Shown here in pieces: positions 39,102 through 48,560 of a DNA stretch of 64,000 nucleotides. The stretch's first letter is position 1. Each line of letters starts with the position of its first letter. This stretch comes from CAWIKY01 sp963836905 (GTDB taxonomy: Bacteria > Pseudomonadota > Alphaproteobacteria > Caulobacterales > Hyphomonadaceae): positions 124,001 to 188,000 of the forward strand of contig CAWIKY010000007.1 of NCBI GenBank assembly GCA_963836905.1, in the 5' to 3' direction. Below the pieces are notes generated by a model. It saw only the letters and a program-made list of their open reading frames with translations. It was not told the origin of the DNA and did not search any database. The position numbers and the translations under genes were made by a program.

Positions 39102-39782
39102 ATGCGCAAACTCTTTCACTGGCCACTCGACCCTGCAGGACGCTTTGTTCGTCTGGCGCTCGCCGAGAAACAGATCGAGCATCAGGAGATCGAATCGCCG
39201 CCGTGGAAGCCCGTTCCCGAAGTGCTGACCCTCACCGCCGGCCCGCGCACGGGCCCGGTGCTTCTCGATCAGGGCGGGGTTGGCAGGGTGGTGGCGGTCC
39301 AGACCCATGCGATCACCGAGTATCTGGAAGAGACCTACACACAGGTAAAACTGCTGCCGCCACTGGCAAACGACCGCGCCGAAGCGCGTCGCCTCTGGCG
39401 CTGGGTGGAGTCGCGGTTCAACGACGAGATCAACGGCACGATCCTGGCCGAACGCATTGCCATAGCCGTACAGCGAAAGAGTGTGCCGGACTCCGCCTCG
39501 CTGGTGAGCGGTGCCCATGCATTGCGCGGGCTGCTGACCTATCTCAACGCGTTGGCCGGAGAGCGGGTCTGGCTTGCCGGGCGACAGATCAGCCTGGCGG
39601 ATTTCTCACTCGCGGCACATTTGTCAGCGCTCGATTATTTCGGAGATGTCAGCTGGGACGACGTGGTCGATCTGCGCGACTGGTATGCGCGGATGAAGTC
39701 GCGCCCGTCTTTTCGGGGCGTCCTCTCTGATCGCCTGTCCGGAACACGGCCGAGCAAGCACTATGCCGATCTGGACTTCTGA
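39102..39782 (+). CDS. fzlA: Glutathione S-transferase-fold protein, FzlA-like
   Basis: The protein has 226 residues: a GST N-terminal thioredoxin fold (KLFHWPLDPAGRFVRLALAEK) and an all-helical C-terminal domain (VWLAGRQISLADFSLAAHLSALDYF), with the C-terminal ending HYADLDF. In Caulobacter the GST-like FzlA binds curved FtsZ filaments and is needed for division. Its length, the Trp near residue 35, the acidic C-terminal tail and the queG neighbour fit FzlA, which I infer from general knowledge, not from an alignment. An ordinary GST is the alternative. The stop overlaps queG by 20 bp. Confidence 0.72.
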   Translation: MRKLFHWPLDPAGRFVRLALAEKQIEHQEIESPPWKPVPEVLTLTAGPRTGPVLLDQGGVGRVVAVQTHAITEYLEETYTQVKLLPPLANDRAEARRLWRWVESRFNDEINGTILAERIAIAVQRKSVPDSASLVSGAHALRGLLTYLNALAGERVWLAGRQISLADFSLAAHLSALDYFGDVSWDDVVDLRDWYARMKSRPSFRGVLSDRLSGTRPSKHYADLDF

Positions 39783-40869
39783 GCAGCTCAAAGCCGAGGC
39801 GCTGGCACTTGGCTTCGATGCGGCACGCGTCACCTCAGTCACAGATGGCTGGGCAGCCGGAGAGCGGCTGGAGGCCTTCCTCGATGCCGGCCGCCATGGC
39901 GACATGGCATGGATGGAGGAGACGCGGACACGCCGCGCCCACCCCAGAAACATGTGGGGCGAGGCCCGTTCGGCACTCGTTCTGGGAATGAATTACGGCC
40001 CGGAACGCGATCCGATGGCAGGCCTGTCGCAAACCGACCAGGCGGTTATCTCTGTCTATGCCGATGGGCGGGATTATCACGATGTTCTCAAGAAGCGGCT
40101 CAAGCGGCTGGCACGCGCCTTCGTGGAGGGCGCGGAGACGCAAGTGAAGGTCTTTGTCGATACCGCCCCCTTGATGGAGAAGCCGCTCGCCGAAAAGGCC
40201 GGGCTCGGCTGGCAAGGCAAGCATACCAATCTGGTCAGCCGGGAGTTCGGGTCATGGCTGTTTCTGGCCGTGATGCTGACGGATGCGGCGCTTGAACCTG
40301 ACTCGCCGGAGGCCGATCATTGCGGTTCCTGCCGCGCGTGTCTCGATGTCTGTCCCACGGACGCTTTTCCTGCGCCCTATCAGCTGGATGCCAGGCGGTG
40401 CATTTCCTACCTGACCATCGAACTGGACCGGCCGATCCCGCGCGAATTTCGCAGGTCTATGGGCAACCGGATTTATGGTTGCGACGATTGCCTTGCCGTC
40501 TGCCCATGGAACAAGTTCGCCTCGCGCTCGCAGGAGCTCGCCTTTCATGGCGAGACTTCCAGCGATCTGCCCGTGCTACGCGACCTGGCGGGGCTGGACG
40601 ATGCAGGCTTTCGTGCACGTTTCTCCGGTTCGCCTGTGAAGCGGATTAAGCGGCGACGGTTCTTGCGGAATGTCGCCATCGCCTTGGGCAACAGCGGCGA
40701 TGGTGCGGCGCTTCCGGAGGTAGAGGCGCTGATGGCGGACCCTGATCCGCTGATACGAGGCGCAGCTGTCTGGGCGTTTTCGCAGCTGGCACCTGAGCGG
40801 TTCTCGGCCATGCGCGGGCAGGCTCTTGCGACAGAAACCGACGCCGACGTCCGCACGGAATGGGCGTAA
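39763..40869 (+). CDS. queG: Epoxyqueuosine reductase QueG
   Basis: The protein has 368 residues. It reduces epoxyqueuosine to queuosine at position 34 of tRNA-Asp/Asn/His/Tyr, using cobalamin and two [4Fe-4S] clusters. It has the FVDTAP motif with the catalytic Asp133, the first cluster (Cys187-X2-Cys190-X2-Cys193-X3-Cys197), Cys213, and the second cluster Cys240-X2-Cys243-X3-Cys247-Pro, followed by a C-terminal HEAT-like tail (about 300-368). It is translationally linked to the fzlA-like gene. Confidence 0.97.
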   Translation: MPIWTSEQLKAEALALGFDAARVTSVTDGWAAGERLEAFLDAGRHGDMAWMEETRTRRAHPRNMWGEARSALVLGMNYGPERDPMAGLSQTDQAVISVYADGRDYHDVLKKRLKRLARAFVEGAETQVKVFVDTAPLMEKPLAEKAGLGWQGKHTNLVSREFGSWLFLAVMLTDAALEPDSPEADHCGSCRACLDVCPTDAFPAPYQLDARRCISYLTIELDRPIPREFRRSMGNRIYGCDDCLAVCPWNKFASRSQELAFHGETSSDLPVLRDLAGLDDAGFRARFSGSPVKRIKRRRFLRNVAIALGNSGDGAALPEVEALMADPDPLIRGAAVWAFSQLAPERFSAMRGQALATETDADVRTEWA

Positions 40870-40906
40870 AGTCCGGGTTTGTTGCTTTCCATGGAAGGCA
40901 ACACCC

Positions 40907-42412
40907 TCAGGCGGACTGGCGCAGGAGCCTTCGGCGTTGCACGGACGACGGAATACGCAGGCTTTCGCGGTATTTGGCGACGGTCCGCCGCGCTACGTCG
41001 ATGCCGAAGCCGCGCAGCTTGTCGACGAGCTGGTCATCGGACAGGACATCATCATCGGTTTCGGCACCGACAAGCGCCTTGATCCGATATCGCACCGCCT
41101 CGGCCGAGTGGGCATCCCCCGTCCCGGTCGATGGAATGGCGGCGGAAAAGAAGTATTTCAGCTCAAAGAGGCCGCGCGGGCTCGCCATGAACTTGTTGGA
41201 CGTCACCCGGCTGACCGTGCTCTCGTGCATCCCAACCGCGTCGGCGACTTGTTTGAGGTTCAGAGGGCGAAGATGAGCCACCCCGTGCACGAAGAAGGCG
41301 TCCTGCTGACGGATGATTTCGCGGCTGACCTTGAGAATAGTGCGGGCGCGCTGATCGAGACTTTTCACCAGCCAGTTTGCGTTGGCGGCGCATTCCTCGA
41401 CAAATTCCTTCTCTGAGGCACGCTTGGCGAGCGAGGCCACTTCGCCGTAATAGGTGCGGTCCATCAGGACACGCGGCAGAGTGTCGGAGTTCAGCTCGAC
41501 CGCGAACGCGCCGTTGGGAAGCTCACGGACGAAAACGTCCGGCACGACCGTCACAGACGCTTCGCCAGAAAAGCCCGAGCCCGGACGCGGGTCAAGCGAT
41601 TTCACTTCGGCAATCATGTCGAGAACATCGGTTCGGTCGACACCGCACACCTCTACCAGACCGGGGAGGTCGTGTTTGGCGACCAGTTCGAGATGGGCGA
41701 TCAGTGCCGCCATCGCCGGGTCGAAGCGGTTGCGTTCACGTAGTTGCAGTTCGAGGCATTCCTTCAGGCTCCGAGCCATGATGCCCGTCGGCTCGAAGGT
41801 GTGACAGGTTGCGATGACGCTTTCCAGACACTCGGTCGTCACCCCCAGTTCGTCCGCGAGCATAGCATCGTCGATGCGCAGAAAGCCCGCTTCGTCGGTT
41901 TCATCGATCAGTCTGGAGGCGATCAGCCGTTTGACGGGTTCCAAATCGCAGACGGCCAGCTGGTCGGCCAGATGTTCACGCAGTGTCTTGCGGCACTCAA
42001 TGGTCGATTCGAAGCCGTCCTCATCGCCAAAGCCGCTCTTGCGCGCTTCGGTATAGCTCGCTCCGGAGGCAGGCGCTGAGCCGTGCGCAGTGGCGGCATT
42101 GTCCGATGCCGTGTCGCCATCGAACGCGTCGCTTTGGGGCGTGTCCATGCTGTCACGCGCTTCGCTGTAGCCGCTGGAATCGTCCAGGGTCAGCTCGTCG
42201 CGCGCTTTGGAGTCCTTGGCTTCAGACGGGTCGGGTGCGTCGTCCCCTGAGCCCTCATCGCGCGTCAGAAGCGGGTTCTTTTCCAGTTCCTGCTCTATGT
42301 AGGCGGCCAGATCCATGTTCGAGAGTTGCAGCAGCTTGATGGCCTGCTGCAATTGCGGCGTCATGACCAGTGACTGGCCCTGCCGCATGTCCATACGCTG
42401 GGAGAAGGCCAT
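40907..42412 (-). CDS. rpoN: RNA polymerase sigma-54 factor RpoN
   Basis: The protein has 501 residues. Region I is Gln/Leu-rich (SLVMTPQLQQAIKLLQLSN). An acidic region II of about 90 residues follows. The core-binding domain and a helix-turn-helix (LKQVADAVGMHESTVSRVTSNK) come next. The RpoN box ARRTVAKYRE (474-483) recognises the -24 GG element. It follows lptB on the same strand, the standard order in Proteobacteria, but the usual raiA/ptsN genes do not follow. A queG gene converges instead. The factor can act at the hfaA promoter in this window. Confidence 0.98.
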   Translation of the reverse strand: MAFSQRMDMRQGQSLVMTPQLQQAIKLLQLSNMDLAAYIEQELEKNPLLTRDEGSGDDAPDPSEAKDSKARDELTLDDSSGYSEARDSMDTPQSDAFDGDTASDNAATAHGSAPASGASYTEARKSGFGDEDGFESTIECRKTLREHLADQLAVCDLEPVKRLIASRLIDETDEAGFLRIDDAMLADELGVTTECLESVIATCHTFEPTGIMARSLKECLELQLRERNRFDPAMAALIAHLELVAKHDLPGLVEVCGVDRTDVLDMIAEVKSLDPRPGSGFSGEASVTVVPDVFVRELPNGAFAVELNSDTLPRVLMDRTYYGEVASLAKRASEKEFVEECAANANWLVKSLDQRARTILKVSREIIRQQDAFFVHGVAHLRPLNLKQVADAVGMHESTVSRVTSNKFMASPRGLFELKYFFSAAIPSTGTGDAHSAEAVRYRIKALVGAETDDDVLSDDQLVDKLRGFGIDVARRTVAKYRESLRIPSSVQRRRLLRQSA

Positions 42413-42426
42413 GGCCGACGCTCCCG

Positions 42427-43161
42427 TCAGGCGGCGAACCGGTCACCGAGATAGACCCGCCGTACATCCTCGTTCCGCAAGATGTCGCCCGGCGTGCCCT
42501 CGAAGAGGACGCGACCATCATAAATGATCGAGGCACGGTCGACGATCTCGAGGGTTTCACGGACCTGATGGTCGGTAATCAGAACGCCGATACCGCGCTC
42601 CTTGAGATACCGAACCAGGTCGGAAATATCCGAGATGGCCAGCGGATCGATCCCGGTGAAGGGCTCGTCCAGCAGCATGAAACTCGGTCTGGATGCCAGT
42701 GCGCGGGCGATCTCTACCCTACGGCGTTCACCGCCGGAAAGCGATGTCGCCGATTGCGACCGGATATGGGTGATGTGGAGTTCCTCAAGCAGGCTTTCGA
42801 CGATGCGCTTGCGCTCGCCGCGATCCCGCTCCAGCAATTCAACAACGCTCATCACGTTTTCTTCGACACTCATGCCCCGAAAAATCGAGGTTTCCTGCGG
42901 AAGATAACCGACGCCGAGCCGTGCACGTTGATACATGGGCAGGCCGGTGACGTCCTCCCCGTCTATCAGTATGCGGCCTTCGTCGGCAGCGATGAGACCC
43001 ATCATCATATAGAAACAGGTTGTCTTGCCTGCTCCGTTCGGACCGAGCAGTCCAACGACTTCACCCCGCTTCAGCGAAATCGAAACATCCTTCACCACCT
43101 GCCGTTTCTTGAACGACTTGGCGATGTTCGATGCAACGAGACCATCCCGGTCAGATTCCAC
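42427..43161 (-). CDS. lptB: LPS export ABC transporter ATP-binding protein LptB
   Basis: The protein has 244 residues. The Walker A motif is GPNGAGKTT (40-48), the signature is LSGGE (141-145), Walker B is MLLDEP (162-167), and the H-loop is in DHQV. The C-terminal YLGDRF is typical of LptB. With LptF/LptG (not here) it powers LPS transport to the outer membrane. It lies 15 bp before rpoN and downstream of lptA and lptC. Confidence 0.97.
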   Translation of the reverse strand: MESDRDGLVASNIAKSFKKRQVVKDVSISLKRGEVVGLLGPNGAGKTTCFYMMMGLIAADEGRILIDGEDVTGLPMYQRARLGVGYLPQETSIFRGMSVEENVMSVVELLERDRGERKRIVESLLEELHITHIRSQSATSLSGGERRRVEIARALASRPSFMLLDEPFTGIDPLAISDISDLVRYLKERGIGVLITDHQVRETLEIVDRASIIYDGRVLFEGTPGDILRNEDVRRVYLGDRFAA

Positions 43162-43273
43162 TGTTCACTCCCGTTAAGCGGTGCGGACGTCAGTCTGCCG
43201 GATATCTCTATATCAACCGGTCTTAAGACCACGTTGACGCTGTTTACCAAGCTGACGTGCGCAGCAGAAGGCC

Positions 43274-43858
43274 TCAGGTCTCGTCGGCTGGTTCGCTGGT
43301 GGCTGCAGCCTCACCCTCATTACCGGGGACGATCACGGTCTTGACCCGCTGGCCGGCAACCTTCGAATTGGAACTCATCGTCGAGATACCTTCCGATACC
43401 CGTATCTCCAGCGTGTCGCCGACAATCACGTTTTCGCCGCGCGTGACGGTGACATTGCCGGTCAGCGTGATCGTGTCGCTCTTGTAGTCATAAACGCCGC
43501 GGTCGCCCTTGGCCTTCTCGCCGGGCGTCAGATAGAAGACGTCGCCTTCGGCAATCAGCTTTTCCACATCGCCGAATTGCGCACCGACCCCGACGCGCTC
43601 GCCGGCGGCGGCTGGCTCGGATGCTGCAAAGACCACCGTGAGCTTTTTTGCACGTAGCCGCGAGTCATTCTGGATCGCATCGACATTGCCGAGATAGATG
43701 GCGCGGTTCTCACGGTCCAGCACATCCAGACGGTCCGCCTCGATCTGGATCGGCCCGCGCTGTGCACTGATCTGCGCGCTAACGGGGAAAGTACCGAGAC
43801 ATCCAACGAGGCCTGCTGCGATAAGAATTCTGGCATTCATGACATCTGGCCTCCTCAA
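43274..43858 (-). CDS. lptA: LPS transport periplasmic protein LptA
   Basis: The protein has 194 residues. A signal peptide ends around VSAQISAQ. The OstA/LptA domain has IQIEADRLDVLDRENRAIYLGNVDA and the SDTITLTGNVTVTRGENVIVGDTL strand pattern of the beta-jellyroll that forms the periplasmic LPS bridge. It overlaps lptC by 4 bp and precedes lptB by 112 bp. Confidence 0.95.
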   Translation of the reverse strand: MRRPDVMNARILIAAGLVGCLGTFPVSAQISAQRGPIQIEADRLDVLDRENRAIYLGNVDAIQNDSRLRAKKLTVVFAASEPAAAGERVGVGAQFGDVEKLIAEGDVFYLTPGEKAKGDRGVYDYKSDTITLTGNVTVTRGENVIVGDTLEIRVSEGISTMSSNSKVAGQRVKTVIVPGNEGEAAATSEPADET

Positions 43859-44529
43859 GGGGTCATCTCGTTCTCTTCACCGGTCTCGGCAACTTGCCTG
43901 CCGCCACCGGGCTGAATTTCTGTCCAGACGTTTCCGGTCAGTATGATCCGCGCGCCGCCATCTTCGATCTCGTAGGTATCGGCGCGAACCTTGCCGATCG
44001 GTCCCTCGCCCACGAGCGGCGTGTTTCCGACGACACGATTTTCCTCGATATACATCTTCGCACCGGAGGATGTGAACCGGTTACCGGCAGAATCGGTCAG
44101 AACAACCTCTTCAAACAGGTCGAGAACCTGAAGGTCCTGATCGAATATACCGCTTGGCGCACGAATGGTGCCGTTGAAACCATCGTCCAGCGCCGGGTTG
44201 CGCAGATCGATCAGCGCAGCATTGGCGCCGTTACGCTGCGCAGTATCGGCGGTGATCATGTAGGGCGCGCCGACAGCATCGCGGCCGGTAAATCGCGGAT
44301 TTCGCATCGTCACAGCCTCGGTATCGGTCAGGAACTTGGTAGCGTCAGACGGCGAGGAAAAGGCACTCACGACCATGCTTCCGAGTAGGACACCGGCTGC
44401 GATCGCCGCCACAGCAGCGAACGCGACACGCAGCACCTGAACCCGCTCCGAACGGCGTCGCGCCTGTGAGAGGGACAATCTGCGTTTCGGTGCCCAGAAG
44501 TCCGCTTGGGGTGCGGCCAGCGCCGTCAT
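43855..44529 (-). CDS. lptC: LPS export protein LptC
   Basis: The protein has 224 residues. One N-terminal membrane segment (about 34-55) is followed by a periplasmic LptC domain: NPRFTGRDAVGAPYMITADTAQRN and the pattern VFDLFEEVVLTDSAGNRFTS-like strands. LptC receives LPS from LptBFG and passes it to LptA. It is the first gene of the lptC-lptA-lptB-rpoN block. Confidence 0.93.
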   Translation of the reverse strand: MTALAAPQADFWAPKRRLSLSQARRRSERVQVLRVAFAAVAAIAAGVLLGSMVVSAFSSPSDATKFLTDTEAVTMRNPRFTGRDAVGAPYMITADTAQRNGANAALIDLRNPALDDGFNGTIRAPSGIFDQDLQVLDLFEEVVLTDSAGNRFTSSGAKMYIEENRVVGNTPLVGEGPIGKVRADTYEIEDGGARIILTGNVWTEIQPGGGRQVAETGEENEMTP

Positions 44530-44644
44530 CTGTTCATCCTGTCGCTCATTACGCTTATCTAACTGTCCGCCTGCGGCAAAACAAAGGCTAACGTGTTATC
44601 TTTGACACTATGCGGTTAGAACCGGAAATGAACGGACCGGCATG

Positions 44645-45262
44645 TCAGCTGTGCGCGAAGATGTCGGTATCCGGCCAGCCGGCCAGATCGAGTTGCGCGC
44701 GGACCGGCAGGAAGGTGAAACACGCCTTCGCCAGATCCAGCCTGCCTTCGCGTTCGAGCATCTGTATCAGACGGTCAGCGATTTCGTGCAGATAGAGAAC
44801 GTCAGAAGCCGCATAGGCTTTCTGCGCATCGCTCAGGTTCTCTGCGCCCCAGTCGGAGCTTTGCTGCGCCTTGGACATGTCCGCATTGGCCAGTTCTTTC
44901 GAGACATCCTTCAGTCCGTGCCGGTCGGTATAGGTCCGTGCCAGCTTGGAGGCGATCTTGGTGCAGAAAACCGGGGCACAGGTCACACCAAGCCAGCGCT
45001 GGAACATCGCAACATCGAAGCGCGCAAAATGAAAGATCTTCTCCACTGCAGGGTCTGCGAGCAGCGCTTTCAGATTTGGACAGTCATAAGTCTCCCGGTC
45101 CATCTGAACGAGATGCGCACTTCCATCGCCGGTCGAGAGCTGCACGAGACACAGCTTGTCACGCACCAGCGACAGACCAAGCGTCTCGGTATCAATGGCA
45201 ATCCGGTGCCCGAGATCGAGGCCATCCGGCAGGTCTCGCGTGTGAAAATGTATATCGGCCAA
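44645..45262 (-). CDS. rnd: Ribonuclease D (3'-5' exonuclease domain only)
   Basis: The protein has 205 residues. It has the DEDD-type exonuclease motifs: Exo I IDTETLGLS, Exo II FHFARFDVAMFQ and Exo III YAASDVLYLHEI. It lacks the HRDC domain of full-length RNase D, as is usual in Alphaproteobacteria. It trims tRNA and other RNA 3' ends. It stands alone. Confidence 0.9.
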   Translation of the reverse strand: MADIHFHTRDLPDGLDLGHRIAIDTETLGLSLVRDKLCLVQLSTGDGSAHLVQMDRETYDCPNLKALLADPAVEKIFHFARFDVAMFQRWLGVTCAPVFCTKIASKLARTYTDRHGLKDVSKELANADMSKAQQSSDWGAENLSDAQKAYAASDVLYLHEIADRLIQMLEREGRLDLAKACFTFLPVRAQLDLAGWPDTDIFAHS

Positions 45263-45361
45263 AACGGTTCGGCTCCCTCGTCAGACAGTAGTTCGCTAGT
45301 TTTCTTGGCGGTAGGCGAGCCGCTGCCCGCTGTCAATTTTCGGAAACCCTGAAGGCCGGCA

Positions 45362-45391
45362 AGAAAAAACCCCGGGCCGTTAGGCCCGGGG
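45362..45391 (-). terminator. Terminator of the FAS1 gene
   Basis: On the minus strand the 9-bp stem CCCCGGGCC/GGCCCGGGG (loop TAAC) is followed by TTTTTT, 26 bp after the FAS1 stop. Confidence 0.88.
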
Positions 45392-45417
45392 CTTGTTCTG
45401 TTTACCTGTTACCGGGT

Positions 45418-46053
45418 TCAGCCTGGCATCAGAACGGTATCGATCGTGTGGACCACACCGTTCGAAGCGTCGATGTCGGTGCCGGTCACGGTTGCCGTAC
45501 CACCGGCTGCGTCCGTGAGTATCACGCTTCCGTCAACAACAGTCGCGGTCAGCGTGCCGCCGTTGACGGTTGTGATCTCATAGGTTCCACCATTGTCGGT
45601 GATTGCCGTGGTCAGATCCGCTGCCATCACTTCGGACGGAACGACGTGGTAGGTCAGGATGCCCGAAAGCTGATCCTTGTTTTCCGTCATTGTCAGGGTG
45701 TCGAGCGTACCGGCCGGAAGCTTGTCGAACGCATCGTTCGTAGGCGCGAAGACCGTGAACGGTCCGTCACCGGAAAGCGTCTCGCCCAGATCGGCAGCTG
45801 TAACTGCAGTTACGAGGGTCGAAAGTGACGGGGTGTCTGCGGCGAGATCGACGATGGTTTCGCCCATCTCCATGTCGTCTTCCATCATGGTATCGTCCAT
45901 CATGGTGTCGTCGGTCGTCTCAACGGTGTCCATCGTTTCGACTTCGGCCACTTCGACTTCTGCCGGTTCGACAGTGTTGTTGTCACCACAAGCCGCGAGG
46001 GAAAGGGCACCAAAAGCGGCACCGGCGATCAGAAACTTCTTTGTACGTGTCAT
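45418..46053 (-). CDS. Fasciclin (FAS1) domain lipoprotein
   Basis: The protein has 211 residues from ATG 46053 (GAGG upstream). The lipobox is Leu-Ala-Ala-Cys. An acidic Met/Asp/Thr linker (MMDDTMMEDDMEMG) leads to one FAS1 domain (about 80-211): SLSTLVTAVTAADL, then GPFTVFAPTNDAFDKLPAG, the YHVV motif and the VVHTIDTVLMP end. FAS1 proteins mediate surface adhesion or are stress-induced in many Alphaproteobacteria. It is monocistronic. Confidence 0.95.
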   Translation of the reverse strand: MTRTKKFLIAGAAFGALSLAACGDNNTVEPAEVEVAEVETMDTVETTDDTMMDDTMMEDDMEMGETIVDLAADTPSLSTLVTAVTAADLGETLSGDGPFTVFAPTNDAFDKLPAGTLDTLTMTENKDQLSGILTYHVVPSEVMAADLTTAITDNGGTYEITTVNGGTLTATVVDGSVILTDAAGGTATVTGTDIDASNGVVHTIDTVLMPG

Positions 46054-46295
46054 GTGAGTCCTCCAAAAATTACAGACTACAATAGATATACGCACAGGCG
46101 AGCCAATTGGTTCACCTCTGCATCAAATCAAATATAGCCAGGAAAAATACTATCCTCGAATACGTTTCACGCGGAAGGATAGACCCCTATGACCCCATCA
46201 TCCCGAACGTTCTGTCCGGCGGGTCGCATAGTACACCGGCTGACACCAATCAGGTACGTAGTGTCACGGCAAATACAAGTCGGGCAGGCCCCGAT
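46054..46295. other. Intergenic region upstream of the FAS1 gene
   Basis: This is 242 bp, AT-rich near 46070-46165. It must hold the FAS1 promoter. Inverted ATCCT/AGGAT arms lie at about 46152 and 46177. I see no gene and no clear promoter hexamers. Confidence 0.4.
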
Positions 46296-46811
46296 TCATT
46301 GCTTGCGAAGCGGCAAAATGAAATCGGCGAGCGCAAAGCCGGATGTCCGGAACCCATTGGCGTCGTGACGCGCCGAGAAGATCGCAGCCGCCGAGGTCGG
46401 AAAAGACCGTTGCAAGCGCATCTGTGCCTCGTAATTGCCTTGCCCGCCTGCGCCCGCAAGCTCCAGCGCGAGATCATGAAGGCCCGGATTGTGTCCGATG
46501 ACTATCACGCAGTCGCCCTCCGTCACCGTTTCAAGTTCGGCGACGATCTCATCCTGTTCCGCAAGATAGAGGGATTTGACGAACTGCCGCGGCACGTCGC
46601 CGAAGACATCAGCCAGAATCCGGAAGGTTTCCCGCGTTCTGCGCGATGGCGACACCAGAGCGAGATCCGGCACGATACCGGCCGACTTCAAATGCGTCGC
46701 CAGTTCAAGACAGTCTGCCCGCCCGCGGTCGACGAGAGCACGGGTTTCATCTGAAAGGCCGGGGGAATAGGCTTCTGCTTTGGCATGTCTGATCAAAACC
46801 AGTGTGCGCAC
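46296..46811 (-). CDS. SixA-type phosphohistidine phosphatase
   Basis: The protein has 171 residues, a short histidine-phosphatase fold. The catalytic motif is IRHAKAE with Arg8-His9 and the second His is in IGHNPGLHD (His107). SPSRRTRETF supplies another phosphate-binding Arg. SixA removes phosphate from His on phosphotransfer proteins such as ArcB or the nitrogen PTS. It may also act on small molecules. It is divergent from the peroxiredoxin gene. Confidence 0.9.
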   Translation of the reverse strand: MRTLVLIRHAKAEAYSPGLSDETRALVDRGRADCLELATHLKSAGIVPDLALVSPSRRTRETFRILADVFGDVPRQFVKSLYLAEQDEIVAELETVTEGDCVIVIGHNPGLHDLALELAGAGGQGNYEAQMRLQRSFPTSAAAIFSARHDANGFRTSGFALADFILPLRKQ

Positions 46812-46949
46812 GCGGAGGGGCCCTTTTCAGCAGCCCGGGAGAACACCCGGCGCGTTAGACAAACTGAAGGCTCGTTTGAGGGAGCCATTGTGGTGAACGC
46901 CTACACCGCACCACACATGAAAACCAGACGTTTAACCGGAGTTTTCAAA

Positions 46950-47588
46950 ATGAGTCTCTTGCTTGGCGACATTGCGCCCGATTTCGAAGCCGACACCACT
47001 GACGGTCCGATTAAGTTCCATGACTGGATCGGCGATGAATGGGCGGTGTTCTTTTCCCACCCCGCCGACCATACACCCGTCTGCACGACGGAGTTGGGCT
47101 ATACGGCCAAGCTCAAGGACGAGTTTGCCAAGCGCAAGGCCAAGGCGATTGCCATCTCGGTGGACGATGTCGAGAGCCACAAGAGCTGGATCGGCGACAT
47201 CGAAGAAACGCAGAATGTCACGATGAACTTCCCGATCATTGCTGATCCGGAAAAGAAGGTCGCGACGCTTTATTCGATGATCCATCCGAATGCGGACGCG
47301 AAAGTCACCGTCCGCTCGGTGTTCGTGGTCGACCCGAACAAGAAGATCCGCGCCACCTTCACCTATCCGCCGTCGGCAGGGCGTAACTTCGACGAGATCC
47401 TGCGCTTGCTCGACAGCCTGCAGCTGACCGACCAGCATAAGGTCGCGACACCGGTCAACTGGAAGGATGGTGAAGACGTGATCATCGTGCCGTCCCTGAA
47501 AGACCCCGACGAAATCGCACGTCTCTTTCCCAAGGGCCATACCGAGATCAAGCCTTATCTGCGCACCACCCCGCAGCCCAACAAATAG
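46950..47588 (+). CDS. Peroxiredoxin, 1-Cys (Prx6/AhpC-TSA) type
   Basis: The protein has 212 residues. The peroxidatic site is Pro43-Val-Cys45-Thr-Thr-Glu in the SHPADHTPVCTTELG loop. The long C-terminal domain (PVNWKDGEDVIIVPS) is typical of the Prx6 group. No resolving Cys is seen. It reduces hydrogen peroxide and lipid peroxides in the cytoplasm with an unknown reductant. ATG 46950 is preferred because the family starts here, with GGAG 9 bp upstream. Confidence 0.96.
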   Translation: MSLLLGDIAPDFEADTTDGPIKFHDWIGDEWAVFFSHPADHTPVCTTELGYTAKLKDEFAKRKAKAIAISVDDVESHKSWIGDIEETQNVTMNFPIIADPEKKVATLYSMIHPNADAKVTVRSVFVVDPNKKIRATFTYPPSAGRNFDEILRLLDSLQLTDQHKVATPVNWKDGEDVIIVPSLKDPDEIARLFPKGHTEIKPYLRTTPQPNK

Positions 47589-47591
47589 CGT

Positions 47592-48560
47592 CTAACTGTT
47601 GGGTTCCAGAGCACCGGCGGTCTTCCACGCCTCTTTCGGCCAGCGCCGGTGCATCCAGAACCATTGATCGGGATGCTCGCGCACACGGGCCTCTATGAAG
47701 GCATTGATGCGGGAGACGGTTTCGACGATGTCGGCTTCGGGATGACCTGTGTCTGCAATCTCGATTGGATCGTGAACGGTCACCCGGAACCGGCCCTTGC
47801 CGGTGCGCACGGTCGAGAACGGGACAATCGGCACACCGTATTTCATTGCGAGCCGTGTTGGCCCTGGTGCGGTCATCGCATCGTATCCGAAGAAGGGTAG
47901 CGCGAGCCCTGAATTGAACTTCTGATCGTTCAGAAGCGCGACGGCCTTGTCCGCCTTCAGGGCATTCATGATCTCGCGCGTTCCAAGCCCCTTGGGCGTC
48001 AGTGTATTGATGCCATAAGCACGCCGGACGGCATTCAGGCGTCGGTCGATATGCGGATTGTTTAGCGCACGGTAGGTGACATAACAGTCCAGCGGGCGTC
48101 GGCAGATCACACTCGCCATGACTTCCCAGTTTGCAAAATGCCCTGAAATCAGGACCGCGCCGCGGCCGCTCTCACGGACGGCGTCAATGCCTTCTGGATT
48201 GACCACCTCCACCCGGCCTCCGGGCTCATAGGGGTCGATCTGCGGCAAATGCGGAAGCTCTCCTGCCGTCCGGCCGAACCCGTCCCAGGTCCGGCGCGCT
48301 GTTGCCTCGATTTCGGCCTCCGGCCAATCGGGGAAGGCCAGACGAAGATTGCGCAGCATGGTCTGGTGCTGGCTGACCTTCGGACCAATGGTGCGAAAGA
48401 GCCAGGCTCCAAAGTCCGATGCGCGGTCGATGCCCATCGCCTTGAAGGGCGCCCAGTAGATCCAGTCCCAGGCAAAGGTTTCCAGACGCCATTGCAGCTT
48501 CTGCCACCAGCCGGCCCTGTCTTCCACATCCCGGGAGCGCTTGTAGTTTGCGTCGGTCAT
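47592..48560 (-). CDS. Lipid A late acyltransferase (LpxL/HtrB family)
   Basis: The protein has 322 residues. The HX4E motif is His141-Phe-Ala-Asn-Trp-Glu146, followed by the NDQKFNSGLALPFFGYDAMTAPGP segment that binds the lipid acceptor. It adds a secondary acyl chain to Kdo2-lipid IVA on the cytoplasmic face of the inner membrane. It overlaps lpxK by 4 bp and ends the lipid A operon. Confidence 0.92.
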   Translation of the reverse strand: MTDANYKRSRDVEDRAGWWQKLQWRLETFAWDWIYWAPFKAMGIDRASDFGAWLFRTIGPKVSQHQTMLRNLRLAFPDWPEAEIEATARRTWDGFGRTAGELPHLPQIDPYEPGGRVEVVNPEGIDAVRESGRGAVLISGHFANWEVMASVICRRPLDCYVTYRALNNPHIDRRLNAVRRAYGINTLTPKGLGTREIMNALKADKAVALLNDQKFNSGLALPFFGYDAMTAPGPTRLAMKYGVPIVPFSTVRTGKGRFRVTVHDPIEIADTGHPEADIVETVSRINAFIEARVREHPDQWFWMHRRWPKEAWKTAGALEPNS

